NCBI RefSeq assembly: GCF_039521565.1
Contig: NZ_BAAACP010000007.1
Location: forward strand, 62,001 to 126,000
Direction: 5' to 3'
Length of the DNA: 64,000 nucleotides
Origin: Paraclostridium tenue
GTDB taxonomy: Bacteria; Bacillota; Clostridia; Peptostreptococcales; Peptostreptococcaceae
Within the stretch, counting starts at the first letter, position 1; every line of letters begins with the position of its first letter. The position numbers and the translations under genes were made by a program. The notes below the pieces were generated by a model. The model did no database searches, had not been told where the DNA came from, and saw nothing but the letters and a program-made list of their open reading frames with translations. Shown here piece after piece: positions 50,292-60,047 of this stretch.

Positions 50292-51176
50292 ATGATAGAT
50301 TTTAGATTAAAAACATTTATAGACTTATGTGAAACTAGAAGTTATACAAAAACAGCACAGAGACTATGTATTACTCAACCTGCCGTTAGCCAACATATCA
50401 AATACATAGAATCTAAATATAATATAAAATTATTTGATTACATAGGAAAAAATTTAACTCTAACTAAGCTAGGTCAAGACTTTTTAAATAATATTTTAAA
50501 ATTAAAAACCCTATCTTTATCTATTGAAAATGATTTAAAAAATTCAAAATGTATATCTAAGTCTTTATCATTTGGAGCAACTCGTAGTATTGGTGAGTTT
50601 GTTATGCCAAATATTATAAAAAATTATTTAAAAGATTGTCCAAATGCTAATTTATCCATGGTTGTTGATAATACAAAAACATTATTAGATATGCTAAAAA
50701 AAGGTGTTTTAGAATTTTGTTTTATTGAAGGCCATTTTAATAAAGCAGATTATGAAACTCATTTATTTAGTTATGAAGATTTTATTTTTATTGCTTCTCC
50801 AGAAAATCACCTTGCTAAAAGATCTAATTTATCTATTGATGACTTATTTGGAGAAAATTTAATTCTTCGAGAACAAGGTTCAGGTAGCCGAGATATCTTT
50901 GAGCTGTGGCTTTATGAACAAAATTATTCTCATAAAAATTTTAACTCCCTACTTCAAGTAGGTAATATTAATTTAATAAAAGATTTAGTAAAAAATAATT
51001 TTGGTATATCTATAATTTATAAAGTTGCTGTAATGGATGAATTAGAAAAAAAAGAATTGATAATGCTAGATATAAATTCTATGAAGTTATCTCATGAATT
51101 TAATTTTATATATTTAAAAGATTCTATATTCGCTTCAGAATATGTAGATTTTTTTAATAAAATAAACAATTTTTAA
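50292..51176 (+). CDS. LysR-family transcriptional regulator (CysL/YeiE-like)
   Basis: A 294-residue LysR regulator. The N-terminal winged helix contains FIDLCETRSYTKTAQRLCI and TQPAVSQHIKYIE (about 8-40). The effector-binding domain covers about 88-290, with EQGSGSRDIFELWL near 197, a loop typical of CysL/YeiE-type members. Neighbours are a persulfide reductase operon (divergent) and a YeiH-like exporter (downstream), so a sulfite or sulfide effector is likely. ATG 50292 follows GGGGGGATACT; the GTG at 50274 lies before that site. Confidence 0.85.
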   Translation: MIDFRLKTFIDLCETRSYTKTAQRLCITQPAVSQHIKYIESKYNIKLFDYIGKNLTLTKLGQDFLNNILKLKTLSLSIENDLKNSKCISKSLSFGATRSIGEFVMPNIIKNYLKDCPNANLSMVVDNTKTLLDMLKKGVLEFCFIEGHFNKADYETHLFSYEDFIFIASPENHLAKRSNLSIDDLFGENLILREQGSGSRDIFELWLYEQNYSHKNFNSLLQVGNINLIKDLVKNNFGISIIYKVAVMDELEKKELIMLDINSMKLSHEFNFIYLKDSIFASEYVDFFNKINNF

Positions 51177-51353
51177 ACACCTTAACTACTGTTAATTCTC
51201 ACGTTTTAGAAAGTTCAAATTTGCATTTTTATTTATTTTAATTTTTTAATTTTAAAAAAACTTGTTGCAAAAACCTTTTCCTTAACACTATAATTCAAAT
51301 CAAGAGCTGGATAAATATTTAATTAACAATATTTATTTTTAGGGGGGGATTTT

Positions 51354-52403
51354 ATGTCAACAGGAATGTTGATGGGATTAGGAGTTTGTGTAATTTTAGC
51401 TAGTATTTCTACATTTTTAGGAAATCTTCAACATATAGTTGGTGCACCTATGATAGGTTTATTTCTAGGCGCTTTATTAGGAAATATAAAGCCCGCAAAA
51501 GGAGACTATAAAAAAGGAACTACCTATGCAGCAAAAAAACTTTTAAAGTTTGGTATTATTTTAGCTGGTGCTACACTTAACTTTAATGCAATAATTCAAA
51601 CTGGTGGAAATGCACTTCCACTAATTATTACAAATATATGTCTATCATTCTTAACTGCCTTATTGGTTGGTAAAGCTCTAGGAGTTTCTATAAATACAAG
51701 AAGATTGGTTGGCTCTGGTACTGCTATATGCGGTGGTACTGCTATAGCTACTGTTAGTCCAATAATAAATGCAAATGATGATGAAATGGCTTATGCTTTG
51801 ACAGCAATATTTTTATTTGATGTTTTCGCGGCTCTAGCATTTCCATTTATAGCTAATAGCTTAAACTTAACTCCAAATCAATTTGGTTTGCTTGCTGGTA
51901 CAGCCATAAGTGATACATCTAGTGTCGTTGCTGCTGGTGATACTTTTGCAAAACTTATAGGTATATCTTCCGCTGCTGAATTGCCAGTTATAGTTAAACT
52001 TACTAGGACTACTTTCTTAGTTGTAGTAGCTATTGTATTTACAATCGTTGTTGTAAATGAAAAAAGAAAAGAAGCTCAACTTATAAGTGCAAATGCTTTG
52101 GGAGATTCATCTAATGAACCTAAAAAATCTTTTGGGAAAATAATTATAGATGTGTTTCCTTGGTTTATACTAGGCTTTTTGGGTATGGCTATACTAAATA
52201 CATTTGGATTTTTTCCCGAATCCATATCTCCATTTTTCAAAAAAGGTTATAAATTCTTGGTAACTACTGCTTTAGTAGGTGTAGGTTATAAAATAAATAT
52301 AAAAGACTTGTTTACAAAAGGTGCAAAACCTATGATTTTAGGTGGTATAACTTGGTGTGCTGTTGCAATAGTTGCTATGGGTTATGTGCTTATATTAATG
52401 TAA
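51354..52403 (+). CDS. YeiH-family putative sulfate/sulfite exporter (UPF0324)
   Basis: A 349-residue membrane protein with about ten helices. Diagnostic segments are GAPMIGLFLGALLGN (near 29), LKFGIILAGATLNF (near 63), VGSGTAICGGTAIATVSP (near 120) and LAGTAISDTSSVVAAG (near 180). YeiH members are annotated as sulfate exporters and often sit next to LysR regulators of the YeiE type that respond to sulfite. Start ATG 51354 follows GGGGGGGAT. It lies 177 bp after the LysR gene and has its own terminator. Confidence 0.85.
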   Translation: MSTGMLMGLGVCVILASISTFLGNLQHIVGAPMIGLFLGALLGNIKPAKGDYKKGTTYAAKKLLKFGIILAGATLNFNAIIQTGGNALPLIITNICLSFLTALLVGKALGVSINTRRLVGSGTAICGGTAIATVSPIINANDDEMAYALTAIFLFDVFAALAFPFIANSLNLTPNQFGLLAGTAISDTSSVVAAGDTFAKLIGISSAAELPVIVKLTRTTFLVVVAIVFTIVVVNEKRKEAQLISANALGDSSNEPKKSFGKIIIDVFPWFILGFLGMAILNTFGFFPESISPFFKKGYKFLVTTALVGVGYKINIKDLFTKGAKPMILGGITWCAVAIVAMGYVLILM

Positions 52404-52423
52404 ATTTTTAATATATTTTTTAA

Positions 52424-52449
52424 GGGATGACAAAAGTCATCCCCATTTT
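52424..52449. terminator. Bidirectional terminator
   Basis: GGGATGAC/GTCATCCC with AAAA loop, then CATTTTAATTT; the reverse strand is followed by TTAAAAAATAT. Confidence 0.85.
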
Positions 52450-52452
52450 AAT

Positions 52453-53580
52453 TTATTTTCTAAAGTTAACTGTTCTAACATTATCTTTATTGTTTTTATT
52501 TATATTTTTAGATAAAGTTCCTTCTTTTAATCCAAGTAATTCTTCTATATCTTGTGGATATATGCTAAGACCATAATTAGCTAAATTATTCATAAATAAG
52601 CCTTCATTCATTAACTTACTTTCAATTAACATATCAAATGCTTTTTTTAGTAATATTGGATGAGTAGATTTTATATTGTCATCTAGTGGTTCTTTTTTAG
52701 ACCACCCTTTTTTATCAATTTCATTCATTAAATACATATACTTTTTGTAACTTACTTTTCCTAATTGATATCCTCTTAAAATCATAGCCCATATAGGAAC
52801 TATCCACTTTTTCTTTAGTTCTATATAATCTTCTAATTCATGTACCCCTTCTAAATCTTCTAAAAAGCTTTCTTTTGGCATTAAAAATGCACATGCAAAT
52901 TCATCTTTTGAAAACTTTTTAGATTGAATATTTGCTTCAGCTGATATTATATATGCCAATTCATAAGCTAAGTCGTAATTTCTTATAGGAGCTGATTTTT
53001 TGTCATTTCCTAAAGCTATAAAGTATCTAGATTCTTTGTCGATGCTTTGTTTTTGACTAAAAGCTAAAGCCCCTTTTTTGTCTATATTTGTAGCTGATAT
53101 AAATATACCATTTATTTCAAGTAAACTAACCATATTTCCTATAGGTCCATTGCCTAAATCAAAAAATTCTCTTACCTTTTGAGCTAATTCTTCTATATCA
53201 TTATTTCTATTTAAATTATTAGGTAAATTCATTTCAGGGAATTTTATATATCCTTGTATAAATTTAAGTAATCTGTGAGTCATTACTAATTTTTCTTTAA
53301 AGGCTATATCATCTACTCTTGGTAATGTAGATTCCGTTCTGATATGCGTATTTTCAACTACTACATTTACAGCATCTTTTTCACTAAAGTAATCTTTTGG
53401 GAAACCTAAGGCATTAGCTAATTTCATTTCATTTTCTAATGTTGGCTTATATTTATCTCCTTCAAAAGCTAATATATCCTTTTTGTTTATTTTAGTTTCC
53501 TTTGCTAAAATATCTACAGTCTTTCCTCTATATACTCTAGCATTTTTTAGTTTCTTTCCGTTAAATATTTTTTTACTCAT
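52453..53580 (-). CDS. XRE regulator with a degenerate ImmA/IrrE peptidase domain
   Basis: A 375-residue protein. The N-terminal Cro/CI helix-turn-helix covers about 8-65. A M78-like (ImmA/IrrE) domain follows at about 150-275. The expected HExxH site reads YELAY in DLAYELAYIISAEA, so both histidine ligands are replaced by tyrosine while Glu remains. The downstream FACAFLMPKESF matches the family's FAxxLLMP. It is therefore probably a non-catalytic sensor-repressor. It starts 18 bp after the SNF2 helicase stop on the same strand, so the two probably form an operon. Start ATG 53580 follows GAAAGGTAAAAT. Confidence 0.8.
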   Translation of the reverse strand: MSKKIFNGKKLKNARVYRGKTVDILAKETKINKKDILAFEGDKYKPTLENEMKLANALGFPKDYFSEKDAVNVVVENTHIRTESTLPRVDDIAFKEKLVMTHRLLKFIQGYIKFPEMNLPNNLNRNNDIEELAQKVREFFDLGNGPIGNMVSLLEINGIFISATNIDKKGALAFSQKQSIDKESRYFIALGNDKKSAPIRNYDLAYELAYIISAEANIQSKKFSKDEFACAFLMPKESFLEDLEGVHELEDYIELKKKWIVPIWAMILRGYQLGKVSYKKYMYLMNEIDKKGWSKKEPLDDNIKSTHPILLKKAFDMLIESKLMNEGLFMNNLANYGLSIYPQDIEELLGLKEGTLSKNINKNNKDNVRTVNFRK

Positions 53581-53598
53581 ATTATTTTACCTTTCTAT

Positions 53599-56500
53599 TT
53601 ATGTCAATAAATCTAATATTTCATCATTAGATAAATTTTTAAGCACTCCTGAGTCTGACAATTCATTACTTATTATATCATCTATTAACTTGCTTTTGTT
53701 TTCTTGAAGCTTAACAATTTTTTCTTCTATTGTTCCTTTAGCTATTAACTTTATAACTTCTACTGTTTGTTTTTGTCCAAATCTATGTGCTCTATCACTT
53801 GCTTGATTTTCAACTGATATGTTCCACCATGGATCAAAGTGAATTACTGTATTTGCAGAAGTTAAATTAAGTCCTGTTCCTCCTGCTTTTAAAGATATTA
53901 AAAACACTTTTTTATTAATATTTTTATTAAAATCATCTACTAATTTAATTCTATCTGTAGCTTTAGTTTGTCCATCTAAATAATTATATTCTATGTTTTC
54001 TTTATCAAGGACAACTGCTATATTTTGTAATACACTTGTAAATTGAGAAAATACCAATACTTTATCATCATTTTCTATGATATCTTTTAGTATTTCTATA
54101 CAAGCACTTATTTTTGAGCTTTTTCCTTTATAGTCAGTTACTATTAAGCTTGGATCTAAGCATAATTGTCTAAGCTTAGTTAAATAAGACAATACAGTAA
54201 TTTTATCATTACTTTCATATTTATCTTGTAGCTTTCTTTGTATTTCATCTACGTAAGTTTTATATATTTTTCTTTGTTCTCTACTTAATTCTACTAAAAA
54301 CTTTTTTTCAATTTTATCAGGTAATTCTTTTATAACCTGCTTTTTAGTTCTTCTTAGAATGAAAGGTTTTATAAGTTTTTTTAATCTTATAATATTACTT
54401 TCATCTCTTATAAAGATAGCATTAAACTTACTTACATTGTATAAATACCCTGGCATTATGAAATCAAAAATTGACCACAATTCTAATAAATTATTTTCTA
54501 TAGGTGTACCTGTAAGTGCAAATTTACATTTAGCTTTTATACTTTTAACTGCATCAGTAGTTATAGATGTTGGGTTTTTAATATTTTGAGCTTCATCTAT
54601 AATTATATAATCAAAATTTATATTTTCATATTTTTCACAGTCATTTCTTAGTGAACCATATGTAGTTAGTAACACATCTATGTTTTCAAGATTATCAATT
54701 ATTGATTCTCTTTCTTTTTTACTTCCATGAACTATACCTATATTTAAGCTTGGTGCAAAATTTTCAAACTCATTTTTCCAGTTATGTATAAGTGATGTTG
54801 GAGTTATAACAATACTTTTACATCCTTTTTTAGACAGTAAAAATGTTATTGTTTGAAGAGTTTTACCTAAACCCATCTCATCTGCTAGTATACCCCCAAA
54901 TCCACAATAATCTAGTGTTTTAAACCATTTAAAACCTTCTAATTGATAGTCTCTAAGATTAGCTTTTAAATCATTAGGAACTTCATAAATTATATTTTCA
55001 ATATTGTTAAACTCATCAATTATTTTATTAACATTTTCAATACCATCTATATATGGAAGTTTCTTTTCTGTTAATATTTCATTTATATACATAGCTTTAC
55101 TTTGATGTATATTCATTTCTTTTATACTGTTAGTAAAACCTAAACTTTCCATAAGTTTAAACATTTCTTTAGTTTCATCTTCTTCTAGATTTATGAAGTT
55201 TCCATTTTTAAGTTTATAAAATCTTTTATTAGCTTTAAATGCTTTTAGTATTTCTTTATATTCTTTGCTATCTATATCTTCTATCTTGAACTTAAATTCT
55301 AAGTAGTGATTTATTTGTTCACCTAATCCAACTTTTATATTAAAAGAGTTATATACTTTTTTTTCTTTGAATTTGTCTGAGTAATAAACTTCTCCAATAT
55401 TTTTAAGCCTATTTATTTCTTTACTTAAAAAATCATATAGTTGCGCATCTGCACCTCTAAATACATACTTATCTTTGTCTTTTTCAAAATAATTTGTATA
55501 TAGTCTATATATTGCTGCTTCTTCTTTTTCAACATCTCTAATTACAAATTTACCTTCTTCTTCACCTTCGTAGTACATTTTTACATTGCAAATTATTTTA
55601 GATTCTTCTAGATCAAAGTAATATTTTACAATTAAATCTTTTGCTATATTATTAGTTATACTGTCATCTATATTTATACTTCTTGATATTTCTTTAAGTT
55701 TTGGTATCAAGTTTGTTAGACATTCACTTATTTCTTCTTTTTCAAACTCTATAGTTTTATATTCCTTTAAAACTTCGTATAGCTTTTTATAATAAATTCC
55801 ATTCATATCTGAAAGCAAATAAATATTACCTTCATAAAACACTACATCTCCTTTATTGGATAAAGGTATTGGTAGTTTCTTATTACTTGATATAACTATT
55901 TTATCTTCTACTTTTTTTATATCTACATTTATTGGAACATTATCATCTATGATTTGTGGATTATACGTTTTTCTATCAAAGTTAAAATTAAATTCTTTAT
56001 ACTTCATACACTTCATAAGCCTTTTAAGTAAACTTGAGTTTAATATCATATATCTATTTTTTCTTGCATTTATATTATCAGCTAAACTTAATCCATAGTC
56101 TTCTATAAACTGTGCCAAGCTTTCATCATCCTCAAAATAACTACTTTTAGGATCGTATACAAAACTTCTTCCATAAACTATGCTGTTTCCTTCTATTCTA
56201 GCTGCTGCAAATTGCTTAAAATCTTTTAGCGCATACATTTTATCATTACCTATTTTAAATTCTGCTTCTAAGGTATCATTTAGGTAATTTGTTATATCTA
56301 CTTCTATATTAACTTTTTCCTTTGGAATTACTTTAAAATAATTTAATAAATCTTTATTTATAAATCTTGTATTTACTTTAGGTTTAGTTTTTTCTTTTAT
56401 ATCAAGAGTTTTTAGCTTTAAATTATAAACTATATTTACTTTTAGTTCATCAATTCCTTTTAAAGTGATTGATGCTATATGCTTACATATAAAGTTATTG

Positions 56501-56763
56501 TGGAGTGTAGTGTTTTGATTGAAATCTTCACAAGTACAACCACTACTTATAATCTCTTCATTATCTATGTCTATAATTAAAAAGCTATCATAAATTTCTC
56601 TTTGGTATTTAGAAACTATGCTTCCATAAAAACTAATTTTATTTTCTTCTTTAGAATAATTACTTTCTTCTATGTAACCTTTTTTATAATAGTCTCTTCC
56701 TCTATCTAATCTATATTTATCTATGTTTTGTAGTAATACTTCATTTACTATTTTAAAATCCAT
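53599..56763 (-). CDS. SWIM zinc-finger SNF2-family helicase
   Basis: A 1054-residue SF2 ATPase. A SWIM-type zinc finger lies near residue 76 (CTCEDF ... ICKHIASI). A long middle region (about 110-590) of the SNF2-associated type has no motifs I can name. The ATPase core follows: Walker A DEMGLGKTLQT (near 630), DEAQ box IIDEAQNIKN (near 725), TGTPIENN, then helicase C with LISLKAGGTGLNLT and DRAHRFGQ (near 985-1020). Bacterial members remodel nucleoprotein complexes. Pairing with an XRE/pseudo-ImmA gene hints at an accessory or defence role. Start ATG 56763 follows AGGTGAGTAA. Confidence 0.85.
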   Translation of the reverse strand: MDFKIVNEVLLQNIDKYRLDRGRDYYKKGYIEESNYSKEENKISFYGSIVSKYQREIYDSFLIIDIDNEEIISSGCTCEDFNQNTTLHNNFICKHIASITLKGIDELKVNIVYNLKLKTLDIKEKTKPKVNTRFINKDLLNYFKVIPKEKVNIEVDITNYLNDTLEAEFKIGNDKMYALKDFKQFAAARIEGNSIVYGRSFVYDPKSSYFEDDESLAQFIEDYGLSLADNINARKNRYMILNSSLLKRLMKCMKYKEFNFNFDRKTYNPQIIDDNVPINVDIKKVEDKIVISSNKKLPIPLSNKGDVVFYEGNIYLLSDMNGIYYKKLYEVLKEYKTIEFEKEEISECLTNLIPKLKEISRSINIDDSITNNIAKDLIVKYYFDLEESKIICNVKMYYEGEEEGKFVIRDVEKEEAAIYRLYTNYFEKDKDKYVFRGADAQLYDFLSKEINRLKNIGEVYYSDKFKEKKVYNSFNIKVGLGEQINHYLEFKFKIEDIDSKEYKEILKAFKANKRFYKLKNGNFINLEEDETKEMFKLMESLGFTNSIKEMNIHQSKAMYINEILTEKKLPYIDGIENVNKIIDEFNNIENIIYEVPNDLKANLRDYQLEGFKWFKTLDYCGFGGILADEMGLGKTLQTITFLLSKKGCKSIVITPTSLIHNWKNEFENFAPSLNIGIVHGSKKERESIIDNLENIDVLLTTYGSLRNDCEKYENINFDYIIIDEAQNIKNPTSITTDAVKSIKAKCKFALTGTPIENNLLELWSIFDFIMPGYLYNVSKFNAIFIRDESNIIRLKKLIKPFILRRTKKQVIKELPDKIEKKFLVELSREQRKIYKTYVDEIQRKLQDKYESNDKITVLSYLTKLRQLCLDPSLIVTDYKGKSSKISACIEILKDIIENDDKVLVFSQFTSVLQNIAVVLDKENIEYNYLDGQTKATDRIKLVDDFNKNINKKVFLISLKAGGTGLNLTSANTVIHFDPWWNISVENQASDRAHRFGQKQTVEVIKLIAKGTIEEKIVKLQENKSKLIDDIISNELSDSGVLKNLSNDEILDLLT

Positions 56764-56823
56764 TTACTCACCTAATTTCTTTTAAGTCATGACTTTTATT
56801 ATATATTTTTTGTTAAAAATAAT

Positions 56824-56860
56824 AAAGACTGTAGTTTATTATTTTTAAACTACAGTCTTT
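56824..56860 (-). terminator. Terminator after the glycosidase-like gene
   Basis: AAAGACTGTAGTTTA/TAAACTACAGTCTTT with 7-nt loop; reverse strand continues ATTATTTTT. Confidence 0.85.
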
Positions 56861-56874
56861 ACATTACTTTAATT

Positions 56875-58854
56875 TTATCTAATTATTATCATTTCATGTC
56901 CATAAATTTTATCAATTTTAAACTTGATTTTGTTATTATCTTTAGTAAAACTTATACTTTCATCACTTTGATATTTTCTAATACTACTTATATTAAAATT
57001 CTCTATTTCTAAAGTAAATTCAATATTAAATAAAGGTATTATATCTTCTATAGTATAAATATCTTGAGATCTTTTTTCTGTTATATAGTGAAGTAAATGT
57101 AGTACATATCCATTATTATCTAAATCATATTGTAATGTTGTTAATATTGTTGATGGCCCGTTGTGACTTACTAGCTTACTACCCATTAATAAATCAATTG
57201 CATCTTTTATAATTTCTTTACACCATCTAGCTGCATTTTTTCTATATATACTAAATATAGGATGAGCAAAATAAATTTTATTTTTATGTAAAGTGGCAGC
57301 TGGATTACCTATTTTTTTACTAGATGGAGTGTGTTGGTGAGAACAGAACTTTCCATCTTCTCCCCTATTAAAATATGGATTTATTGTATCTAATAAGATA
57401 TCTGAATTAACACACTTTGTATCTATTTTACTTAAGTACATTACAAATTCTTCTTTTGGCAAACTCTTTCCTATTTTATCATTTGGCATTATAAAGTCTC
57501 GATCATACTTTGATTTTCCTAATCGCTTATTTCCAAAGAAATCTATTTCTTCATTTAAATCTAAACTTTCATAGCTTCCTATTACTTTTCCCCCATTTTC
57601 CACATAAGCTTCAAGTCTTTCTTTTAATTTTAAATTTCCTTTTATAGTATCTGGTATGATTATTAATTTGTAGTTATTAAAATCAATGTTCATATCAATA
57701 ATATCAAATTGATATGATAATTCTTGTAACATTCTAACAGCTCCTATTAAAGCTTGAGATGTTCCTTTTTCATTGTTAAAACCTTCTGGTGTTAATAATC
57801 CTATTTCAGATATAACTTTAACATTTGATAAATATTTTTCTTTTTCTTTAACAGATTTATATACTTTTCCAATTAATTCATAAGCTGATTTTGATAAATT
57901 ACCATTTGGATGCAATTGATCTCCTATTGAACATTTACATCCTTGTGCTAACATATTAAAACATTCAAACTCTAAGGCTGCTTGGTTTTTTAAAGAATGG
58001 AAGTCTCCCCAATAAGTATGGAACTTCCCTGTCATTCCTAAAATTTCCTTTCCTAAAAGTCTTGCAAATCTTACAGTTGTTGGGAAATGATCATAACCCC
58101 ATCCCCCACTTGGAAGTGACTCTAATTCTAAATGTGTAAATGCACCTAAAGAATCCCAAAATCTAGGTCCTATATGTGAGCTATTATAAAAAATAGTAGC
58201 ATCTTTTACTTTAGAATTTATTAAATCTGTTACTTCTTTTCTAAATTCATTTAACATTATATTTGAATAAGCTAATCTTTCTTCTTTTATATTAATGTCT
58301 ATATTTAAACCTTTCATTTTTTCTTTACAATAATCACAACTACAATCTACTGCAAACAAAATATCCATAAAAAATCCATCTATATTTTCATACCCTACTG
58401 ATTCAATTATATCAATTATATGCTCTTTAAAATATTCTCGGTATGGTGAATTTAAACATATTGTATTATAAAAGTGTGGCTTATCTACATTTTGAGTACA
58501 AATCGGATTTCCGTTAATATCTTTACTTAACCACTGAGGATAATTTTCACTTATATATCCATCCCATTGGACAGTCGTGTAAATTGGTACTTTTATGTTT
58601 AGTTCATGACATGCTTTTATTTGTTCAATTAATAAATTTTTATTTTTTAAGTTTGGATGAATCATATCTGGTTTATTTCTAGATGGATAATATAACCATC
58701 CATGATGACACCTAGCAAAGCATGTTATGGAATTTACACATGCTTCATCAAGAGTTTGTGCAAATTTATTACTATTAAAATCAGCACCTATATCATTAAT
58801 ATATTCACTCGTATGAAAGTCTAAATGTATTTGTCTAAAGTTTAATTTTTCCAT
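56875..58854 (-). CDS. GHL6-type putative glycoside hydrolase with beta-galactosidase trimerisation-like domain
   Basis: A 659-residue protein with no signal peptide. The N-terminal TIM barrel (about 1-330) reads IHLDFHTSEY, FARCHHGWLYYPS, then VPIYTTVQWDGY and IDGFFMDILFAVDCSC, with the last segment (DGFFMD) in the position of a catalytic acid. A GATase-like middle domain (about 345-425) holds LIIIPDTIKG and ENGGKVIGSYE, as in beta-galactosidase trimerisation domains. A C-terminal beta region follows. Substrate is unknown; cytoplasmic action on imported sugars is likely. Monocistronic. Confidence 0.7.
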   Translation of the reverse strand: MEKLNFRQIHLDFHTSEYINDIGADFNSNKFAQTLDEACVNSITCFARCHHGWLYYPSRNKPDMIHPNLKNKNLLIEQIKACHELNIKVPIYTTVQWDGYISENYPQWLSKDINGNPICTQNVDKPHFYNTICLNSPYREYFKEHIIDIIESVGYENIDGFFMDILFAVDCSCDYCKEKMKGLNIDINIKEERLAYSNIMLNEFRKEVTDLINSKVKDATIFYNSSHIGPRFWDSLGAFTHLELESLPSGGWGYDHFPTTVRFARLLGKEILGMTGKFHTYWGDFHSLKNQAALEFECFNMLAQGCKCSIGDQLHPNGNLSKSAYELIGKVYKSVKEKEKYLSNVKVISEIGLLTPEGFNNEKGTSQALIGAVRMLQELSYQFDIIDMNIDFNNYKLIIIPDTIKGNLKLKERLEAYVENGGKVIGSYESLDLNEEIDFFGNKRLGKSKYDRDFIMPNDKIGKSLPKEEFVMYLSKIDTKCVNSDILLDTINPYFNRGEDGKFCSHQHTPSSKKIGNPAATLHKNKIYFAHPIFSIYRKNAARWCKEIIKDAIDLLMGSKLVSHNGPSTILTTLQYDLDNNGYVLHLLHYITEKRSQDIYTIEDIIPLFNIEFTLEIENFNISSIRKYQSDESISFTKDNNKIKFKIDKIYGHEMIIIR

Positions 58855-58964
58855 GTTATCCCCCTTATTATTAAATTTTAAAAATAAATTTAATCTTCTT
58901 AATAATAATTCTATTTTTCATATTAATATACCTACTAAATATTTAATAACTATTAAATAAAAAT

Positions 58965-58986
58965 AAGGTAGCTTTTAAGCTACCTT
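58965..58986 (-). terminator. Terminator after the 58-residue ORF
   Basis: AAGGTAGCTT/AAGCTACCTT with a TT loop; reverse strand TTATTTTTATT. Confidence 0.8.
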
Positions 58987-58996
58987 TAAATATATA

Positions 58997-59173
58997 TTAG
59001 CTAGTTATTTGTTTAGTTAAAGCTCCTTGTCTTTTTGAGGACATTTTTTTATCTACAGTTTGACTTTCTTCATATTCTGATTCAAATTCTTTACTTGTTT
59101 GAGTATAATTTACCATAGCATGCATTGTCTGAGCTTCATTTTTATATTCATCATATTTTTTAGACTTTTTCAT
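58997..59173 (-). CDS. Small hydrophilic protein, 58 aa
   Basis: ATG 59173 follows AAGGGTGATTAT. The protein begins MKKSKKYDEYKNEAQTMHA and ends ALTKQITS. It is charged, helical, without cysteine or membrane segment, and resembles small spore-associated or hypothetical clostridial proteins in general style only. No family is recognised. It has its own terminator. Confidence 0.6.
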   Translation of the reverse strand: MKKSKKYDEYKNEAQTMHAMVNYTQTSKEFESEYEESQTVDKKMSSKRQGALTKQITS

Positions 59174-59285
59174 ATAATCACCCTTTCTTAATTTCTTAAG
59201 ATTAGGTTATGATTTTTAAAGTTTTTTAAACGATATAAAATTTACCTTATTAGTCTAAATTAAGTTTCTTGGTTAATGTATAAAT

Positions 59286-60047
59286 TTAAATTATATATAA
59301 AATAATAATTATAAATATATTTTGTAATATTCCAAGAGTCATTACTTTAATAAATGCTCCCATAAATTCTAAATTTGAAATATCTGGTTTTAATCCTATA
59401 TTATTATTTATTGTATTTAAAATGGTTACTAAACTACTTATTGTAATAAAAATCAAAATTGCTGAGATGTTTTTGTACTTAGCAAATATAGATAATTGAG
59501 ATATTGCAATTGAATTATAAACTATAAATACTATTATAGATAATATGCTAATAAACAATAATATTGAAAGAATAATAACTATTAAATCTTTATTAGTACG
59601 TGTTAACTCTTGAAAACTAATTACCTTATCATCTATATACAAGGTAATTCCTGAACCATATATCATTCCTATAGATGTCGCTTGTTGAATCATAAATATA
59701 CTATAAGAAATTATAGTAACTATAATAGTTGCAATAATCCATAATACAGACGATATATATTTAGATAGTATTAATTTAGTACTACTTAAAGGAAGAGTAA
59801 ACATTAAATATCCTTCATCTTCTAGTAAATTCTTTTTAAACCTTTGTATACATATTACTATTGTTAATGTAATTAATGCTACAAGCAATGCCATAGTAAC
59901 TATACCAAAAATTTGTTTGTTAATTAATGATACGTTGCTACTTATAAATATACTATTTATAATACACATACCTAATATAGCAAGATACATCGGTATTAAA
60001 ACTTTACCAGTTGCTCTTAACTCATATTTTAATAGTTTTCTTAACAT
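59286..60047 (-). CDS. ABC transporter permease (ABC-2-like), 253 aa
   Basis: Six hydrophobic helices: about 17-33, 44-65, 99-118, 152-176, 188-212 and 230-252. A cytoplasmic charged loop RFKKNLLEDEGYLMFTLP lies between helices two and three; this EGYLMFTLP-type segment is common in Gram-positive GntR-linked permeases. It overlaps the ATPase gene by 7 bp and is third in a GntR-ATPase-permease operon. Export of an antimicrobial, or envelope-stress response, is the usual role for YtrA-like operons. Substrate unknown. Confidence 0.8.
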   Translation of the reverse strand: MLRKLLKYELRATGKVLIPMYLAILGMCIINSIFISSNVSLINKQIFGIVTMALLVALITLTIVICIQRFKKNLLEDEGYLMFTLPLSSTKLILSKYISSVLWIIATIIVTIISYSIFMIQQATSIGMIYGSGITLYIDDKVISFQELTRTNKDLIVIILSILLFISILSIIVFIVYNSIAISQLSIFAKYKNISAILIFITISSLVTILNTINNNIGLKPDISNLEFMGAFIKVMTLGILQNIFIIIILYII

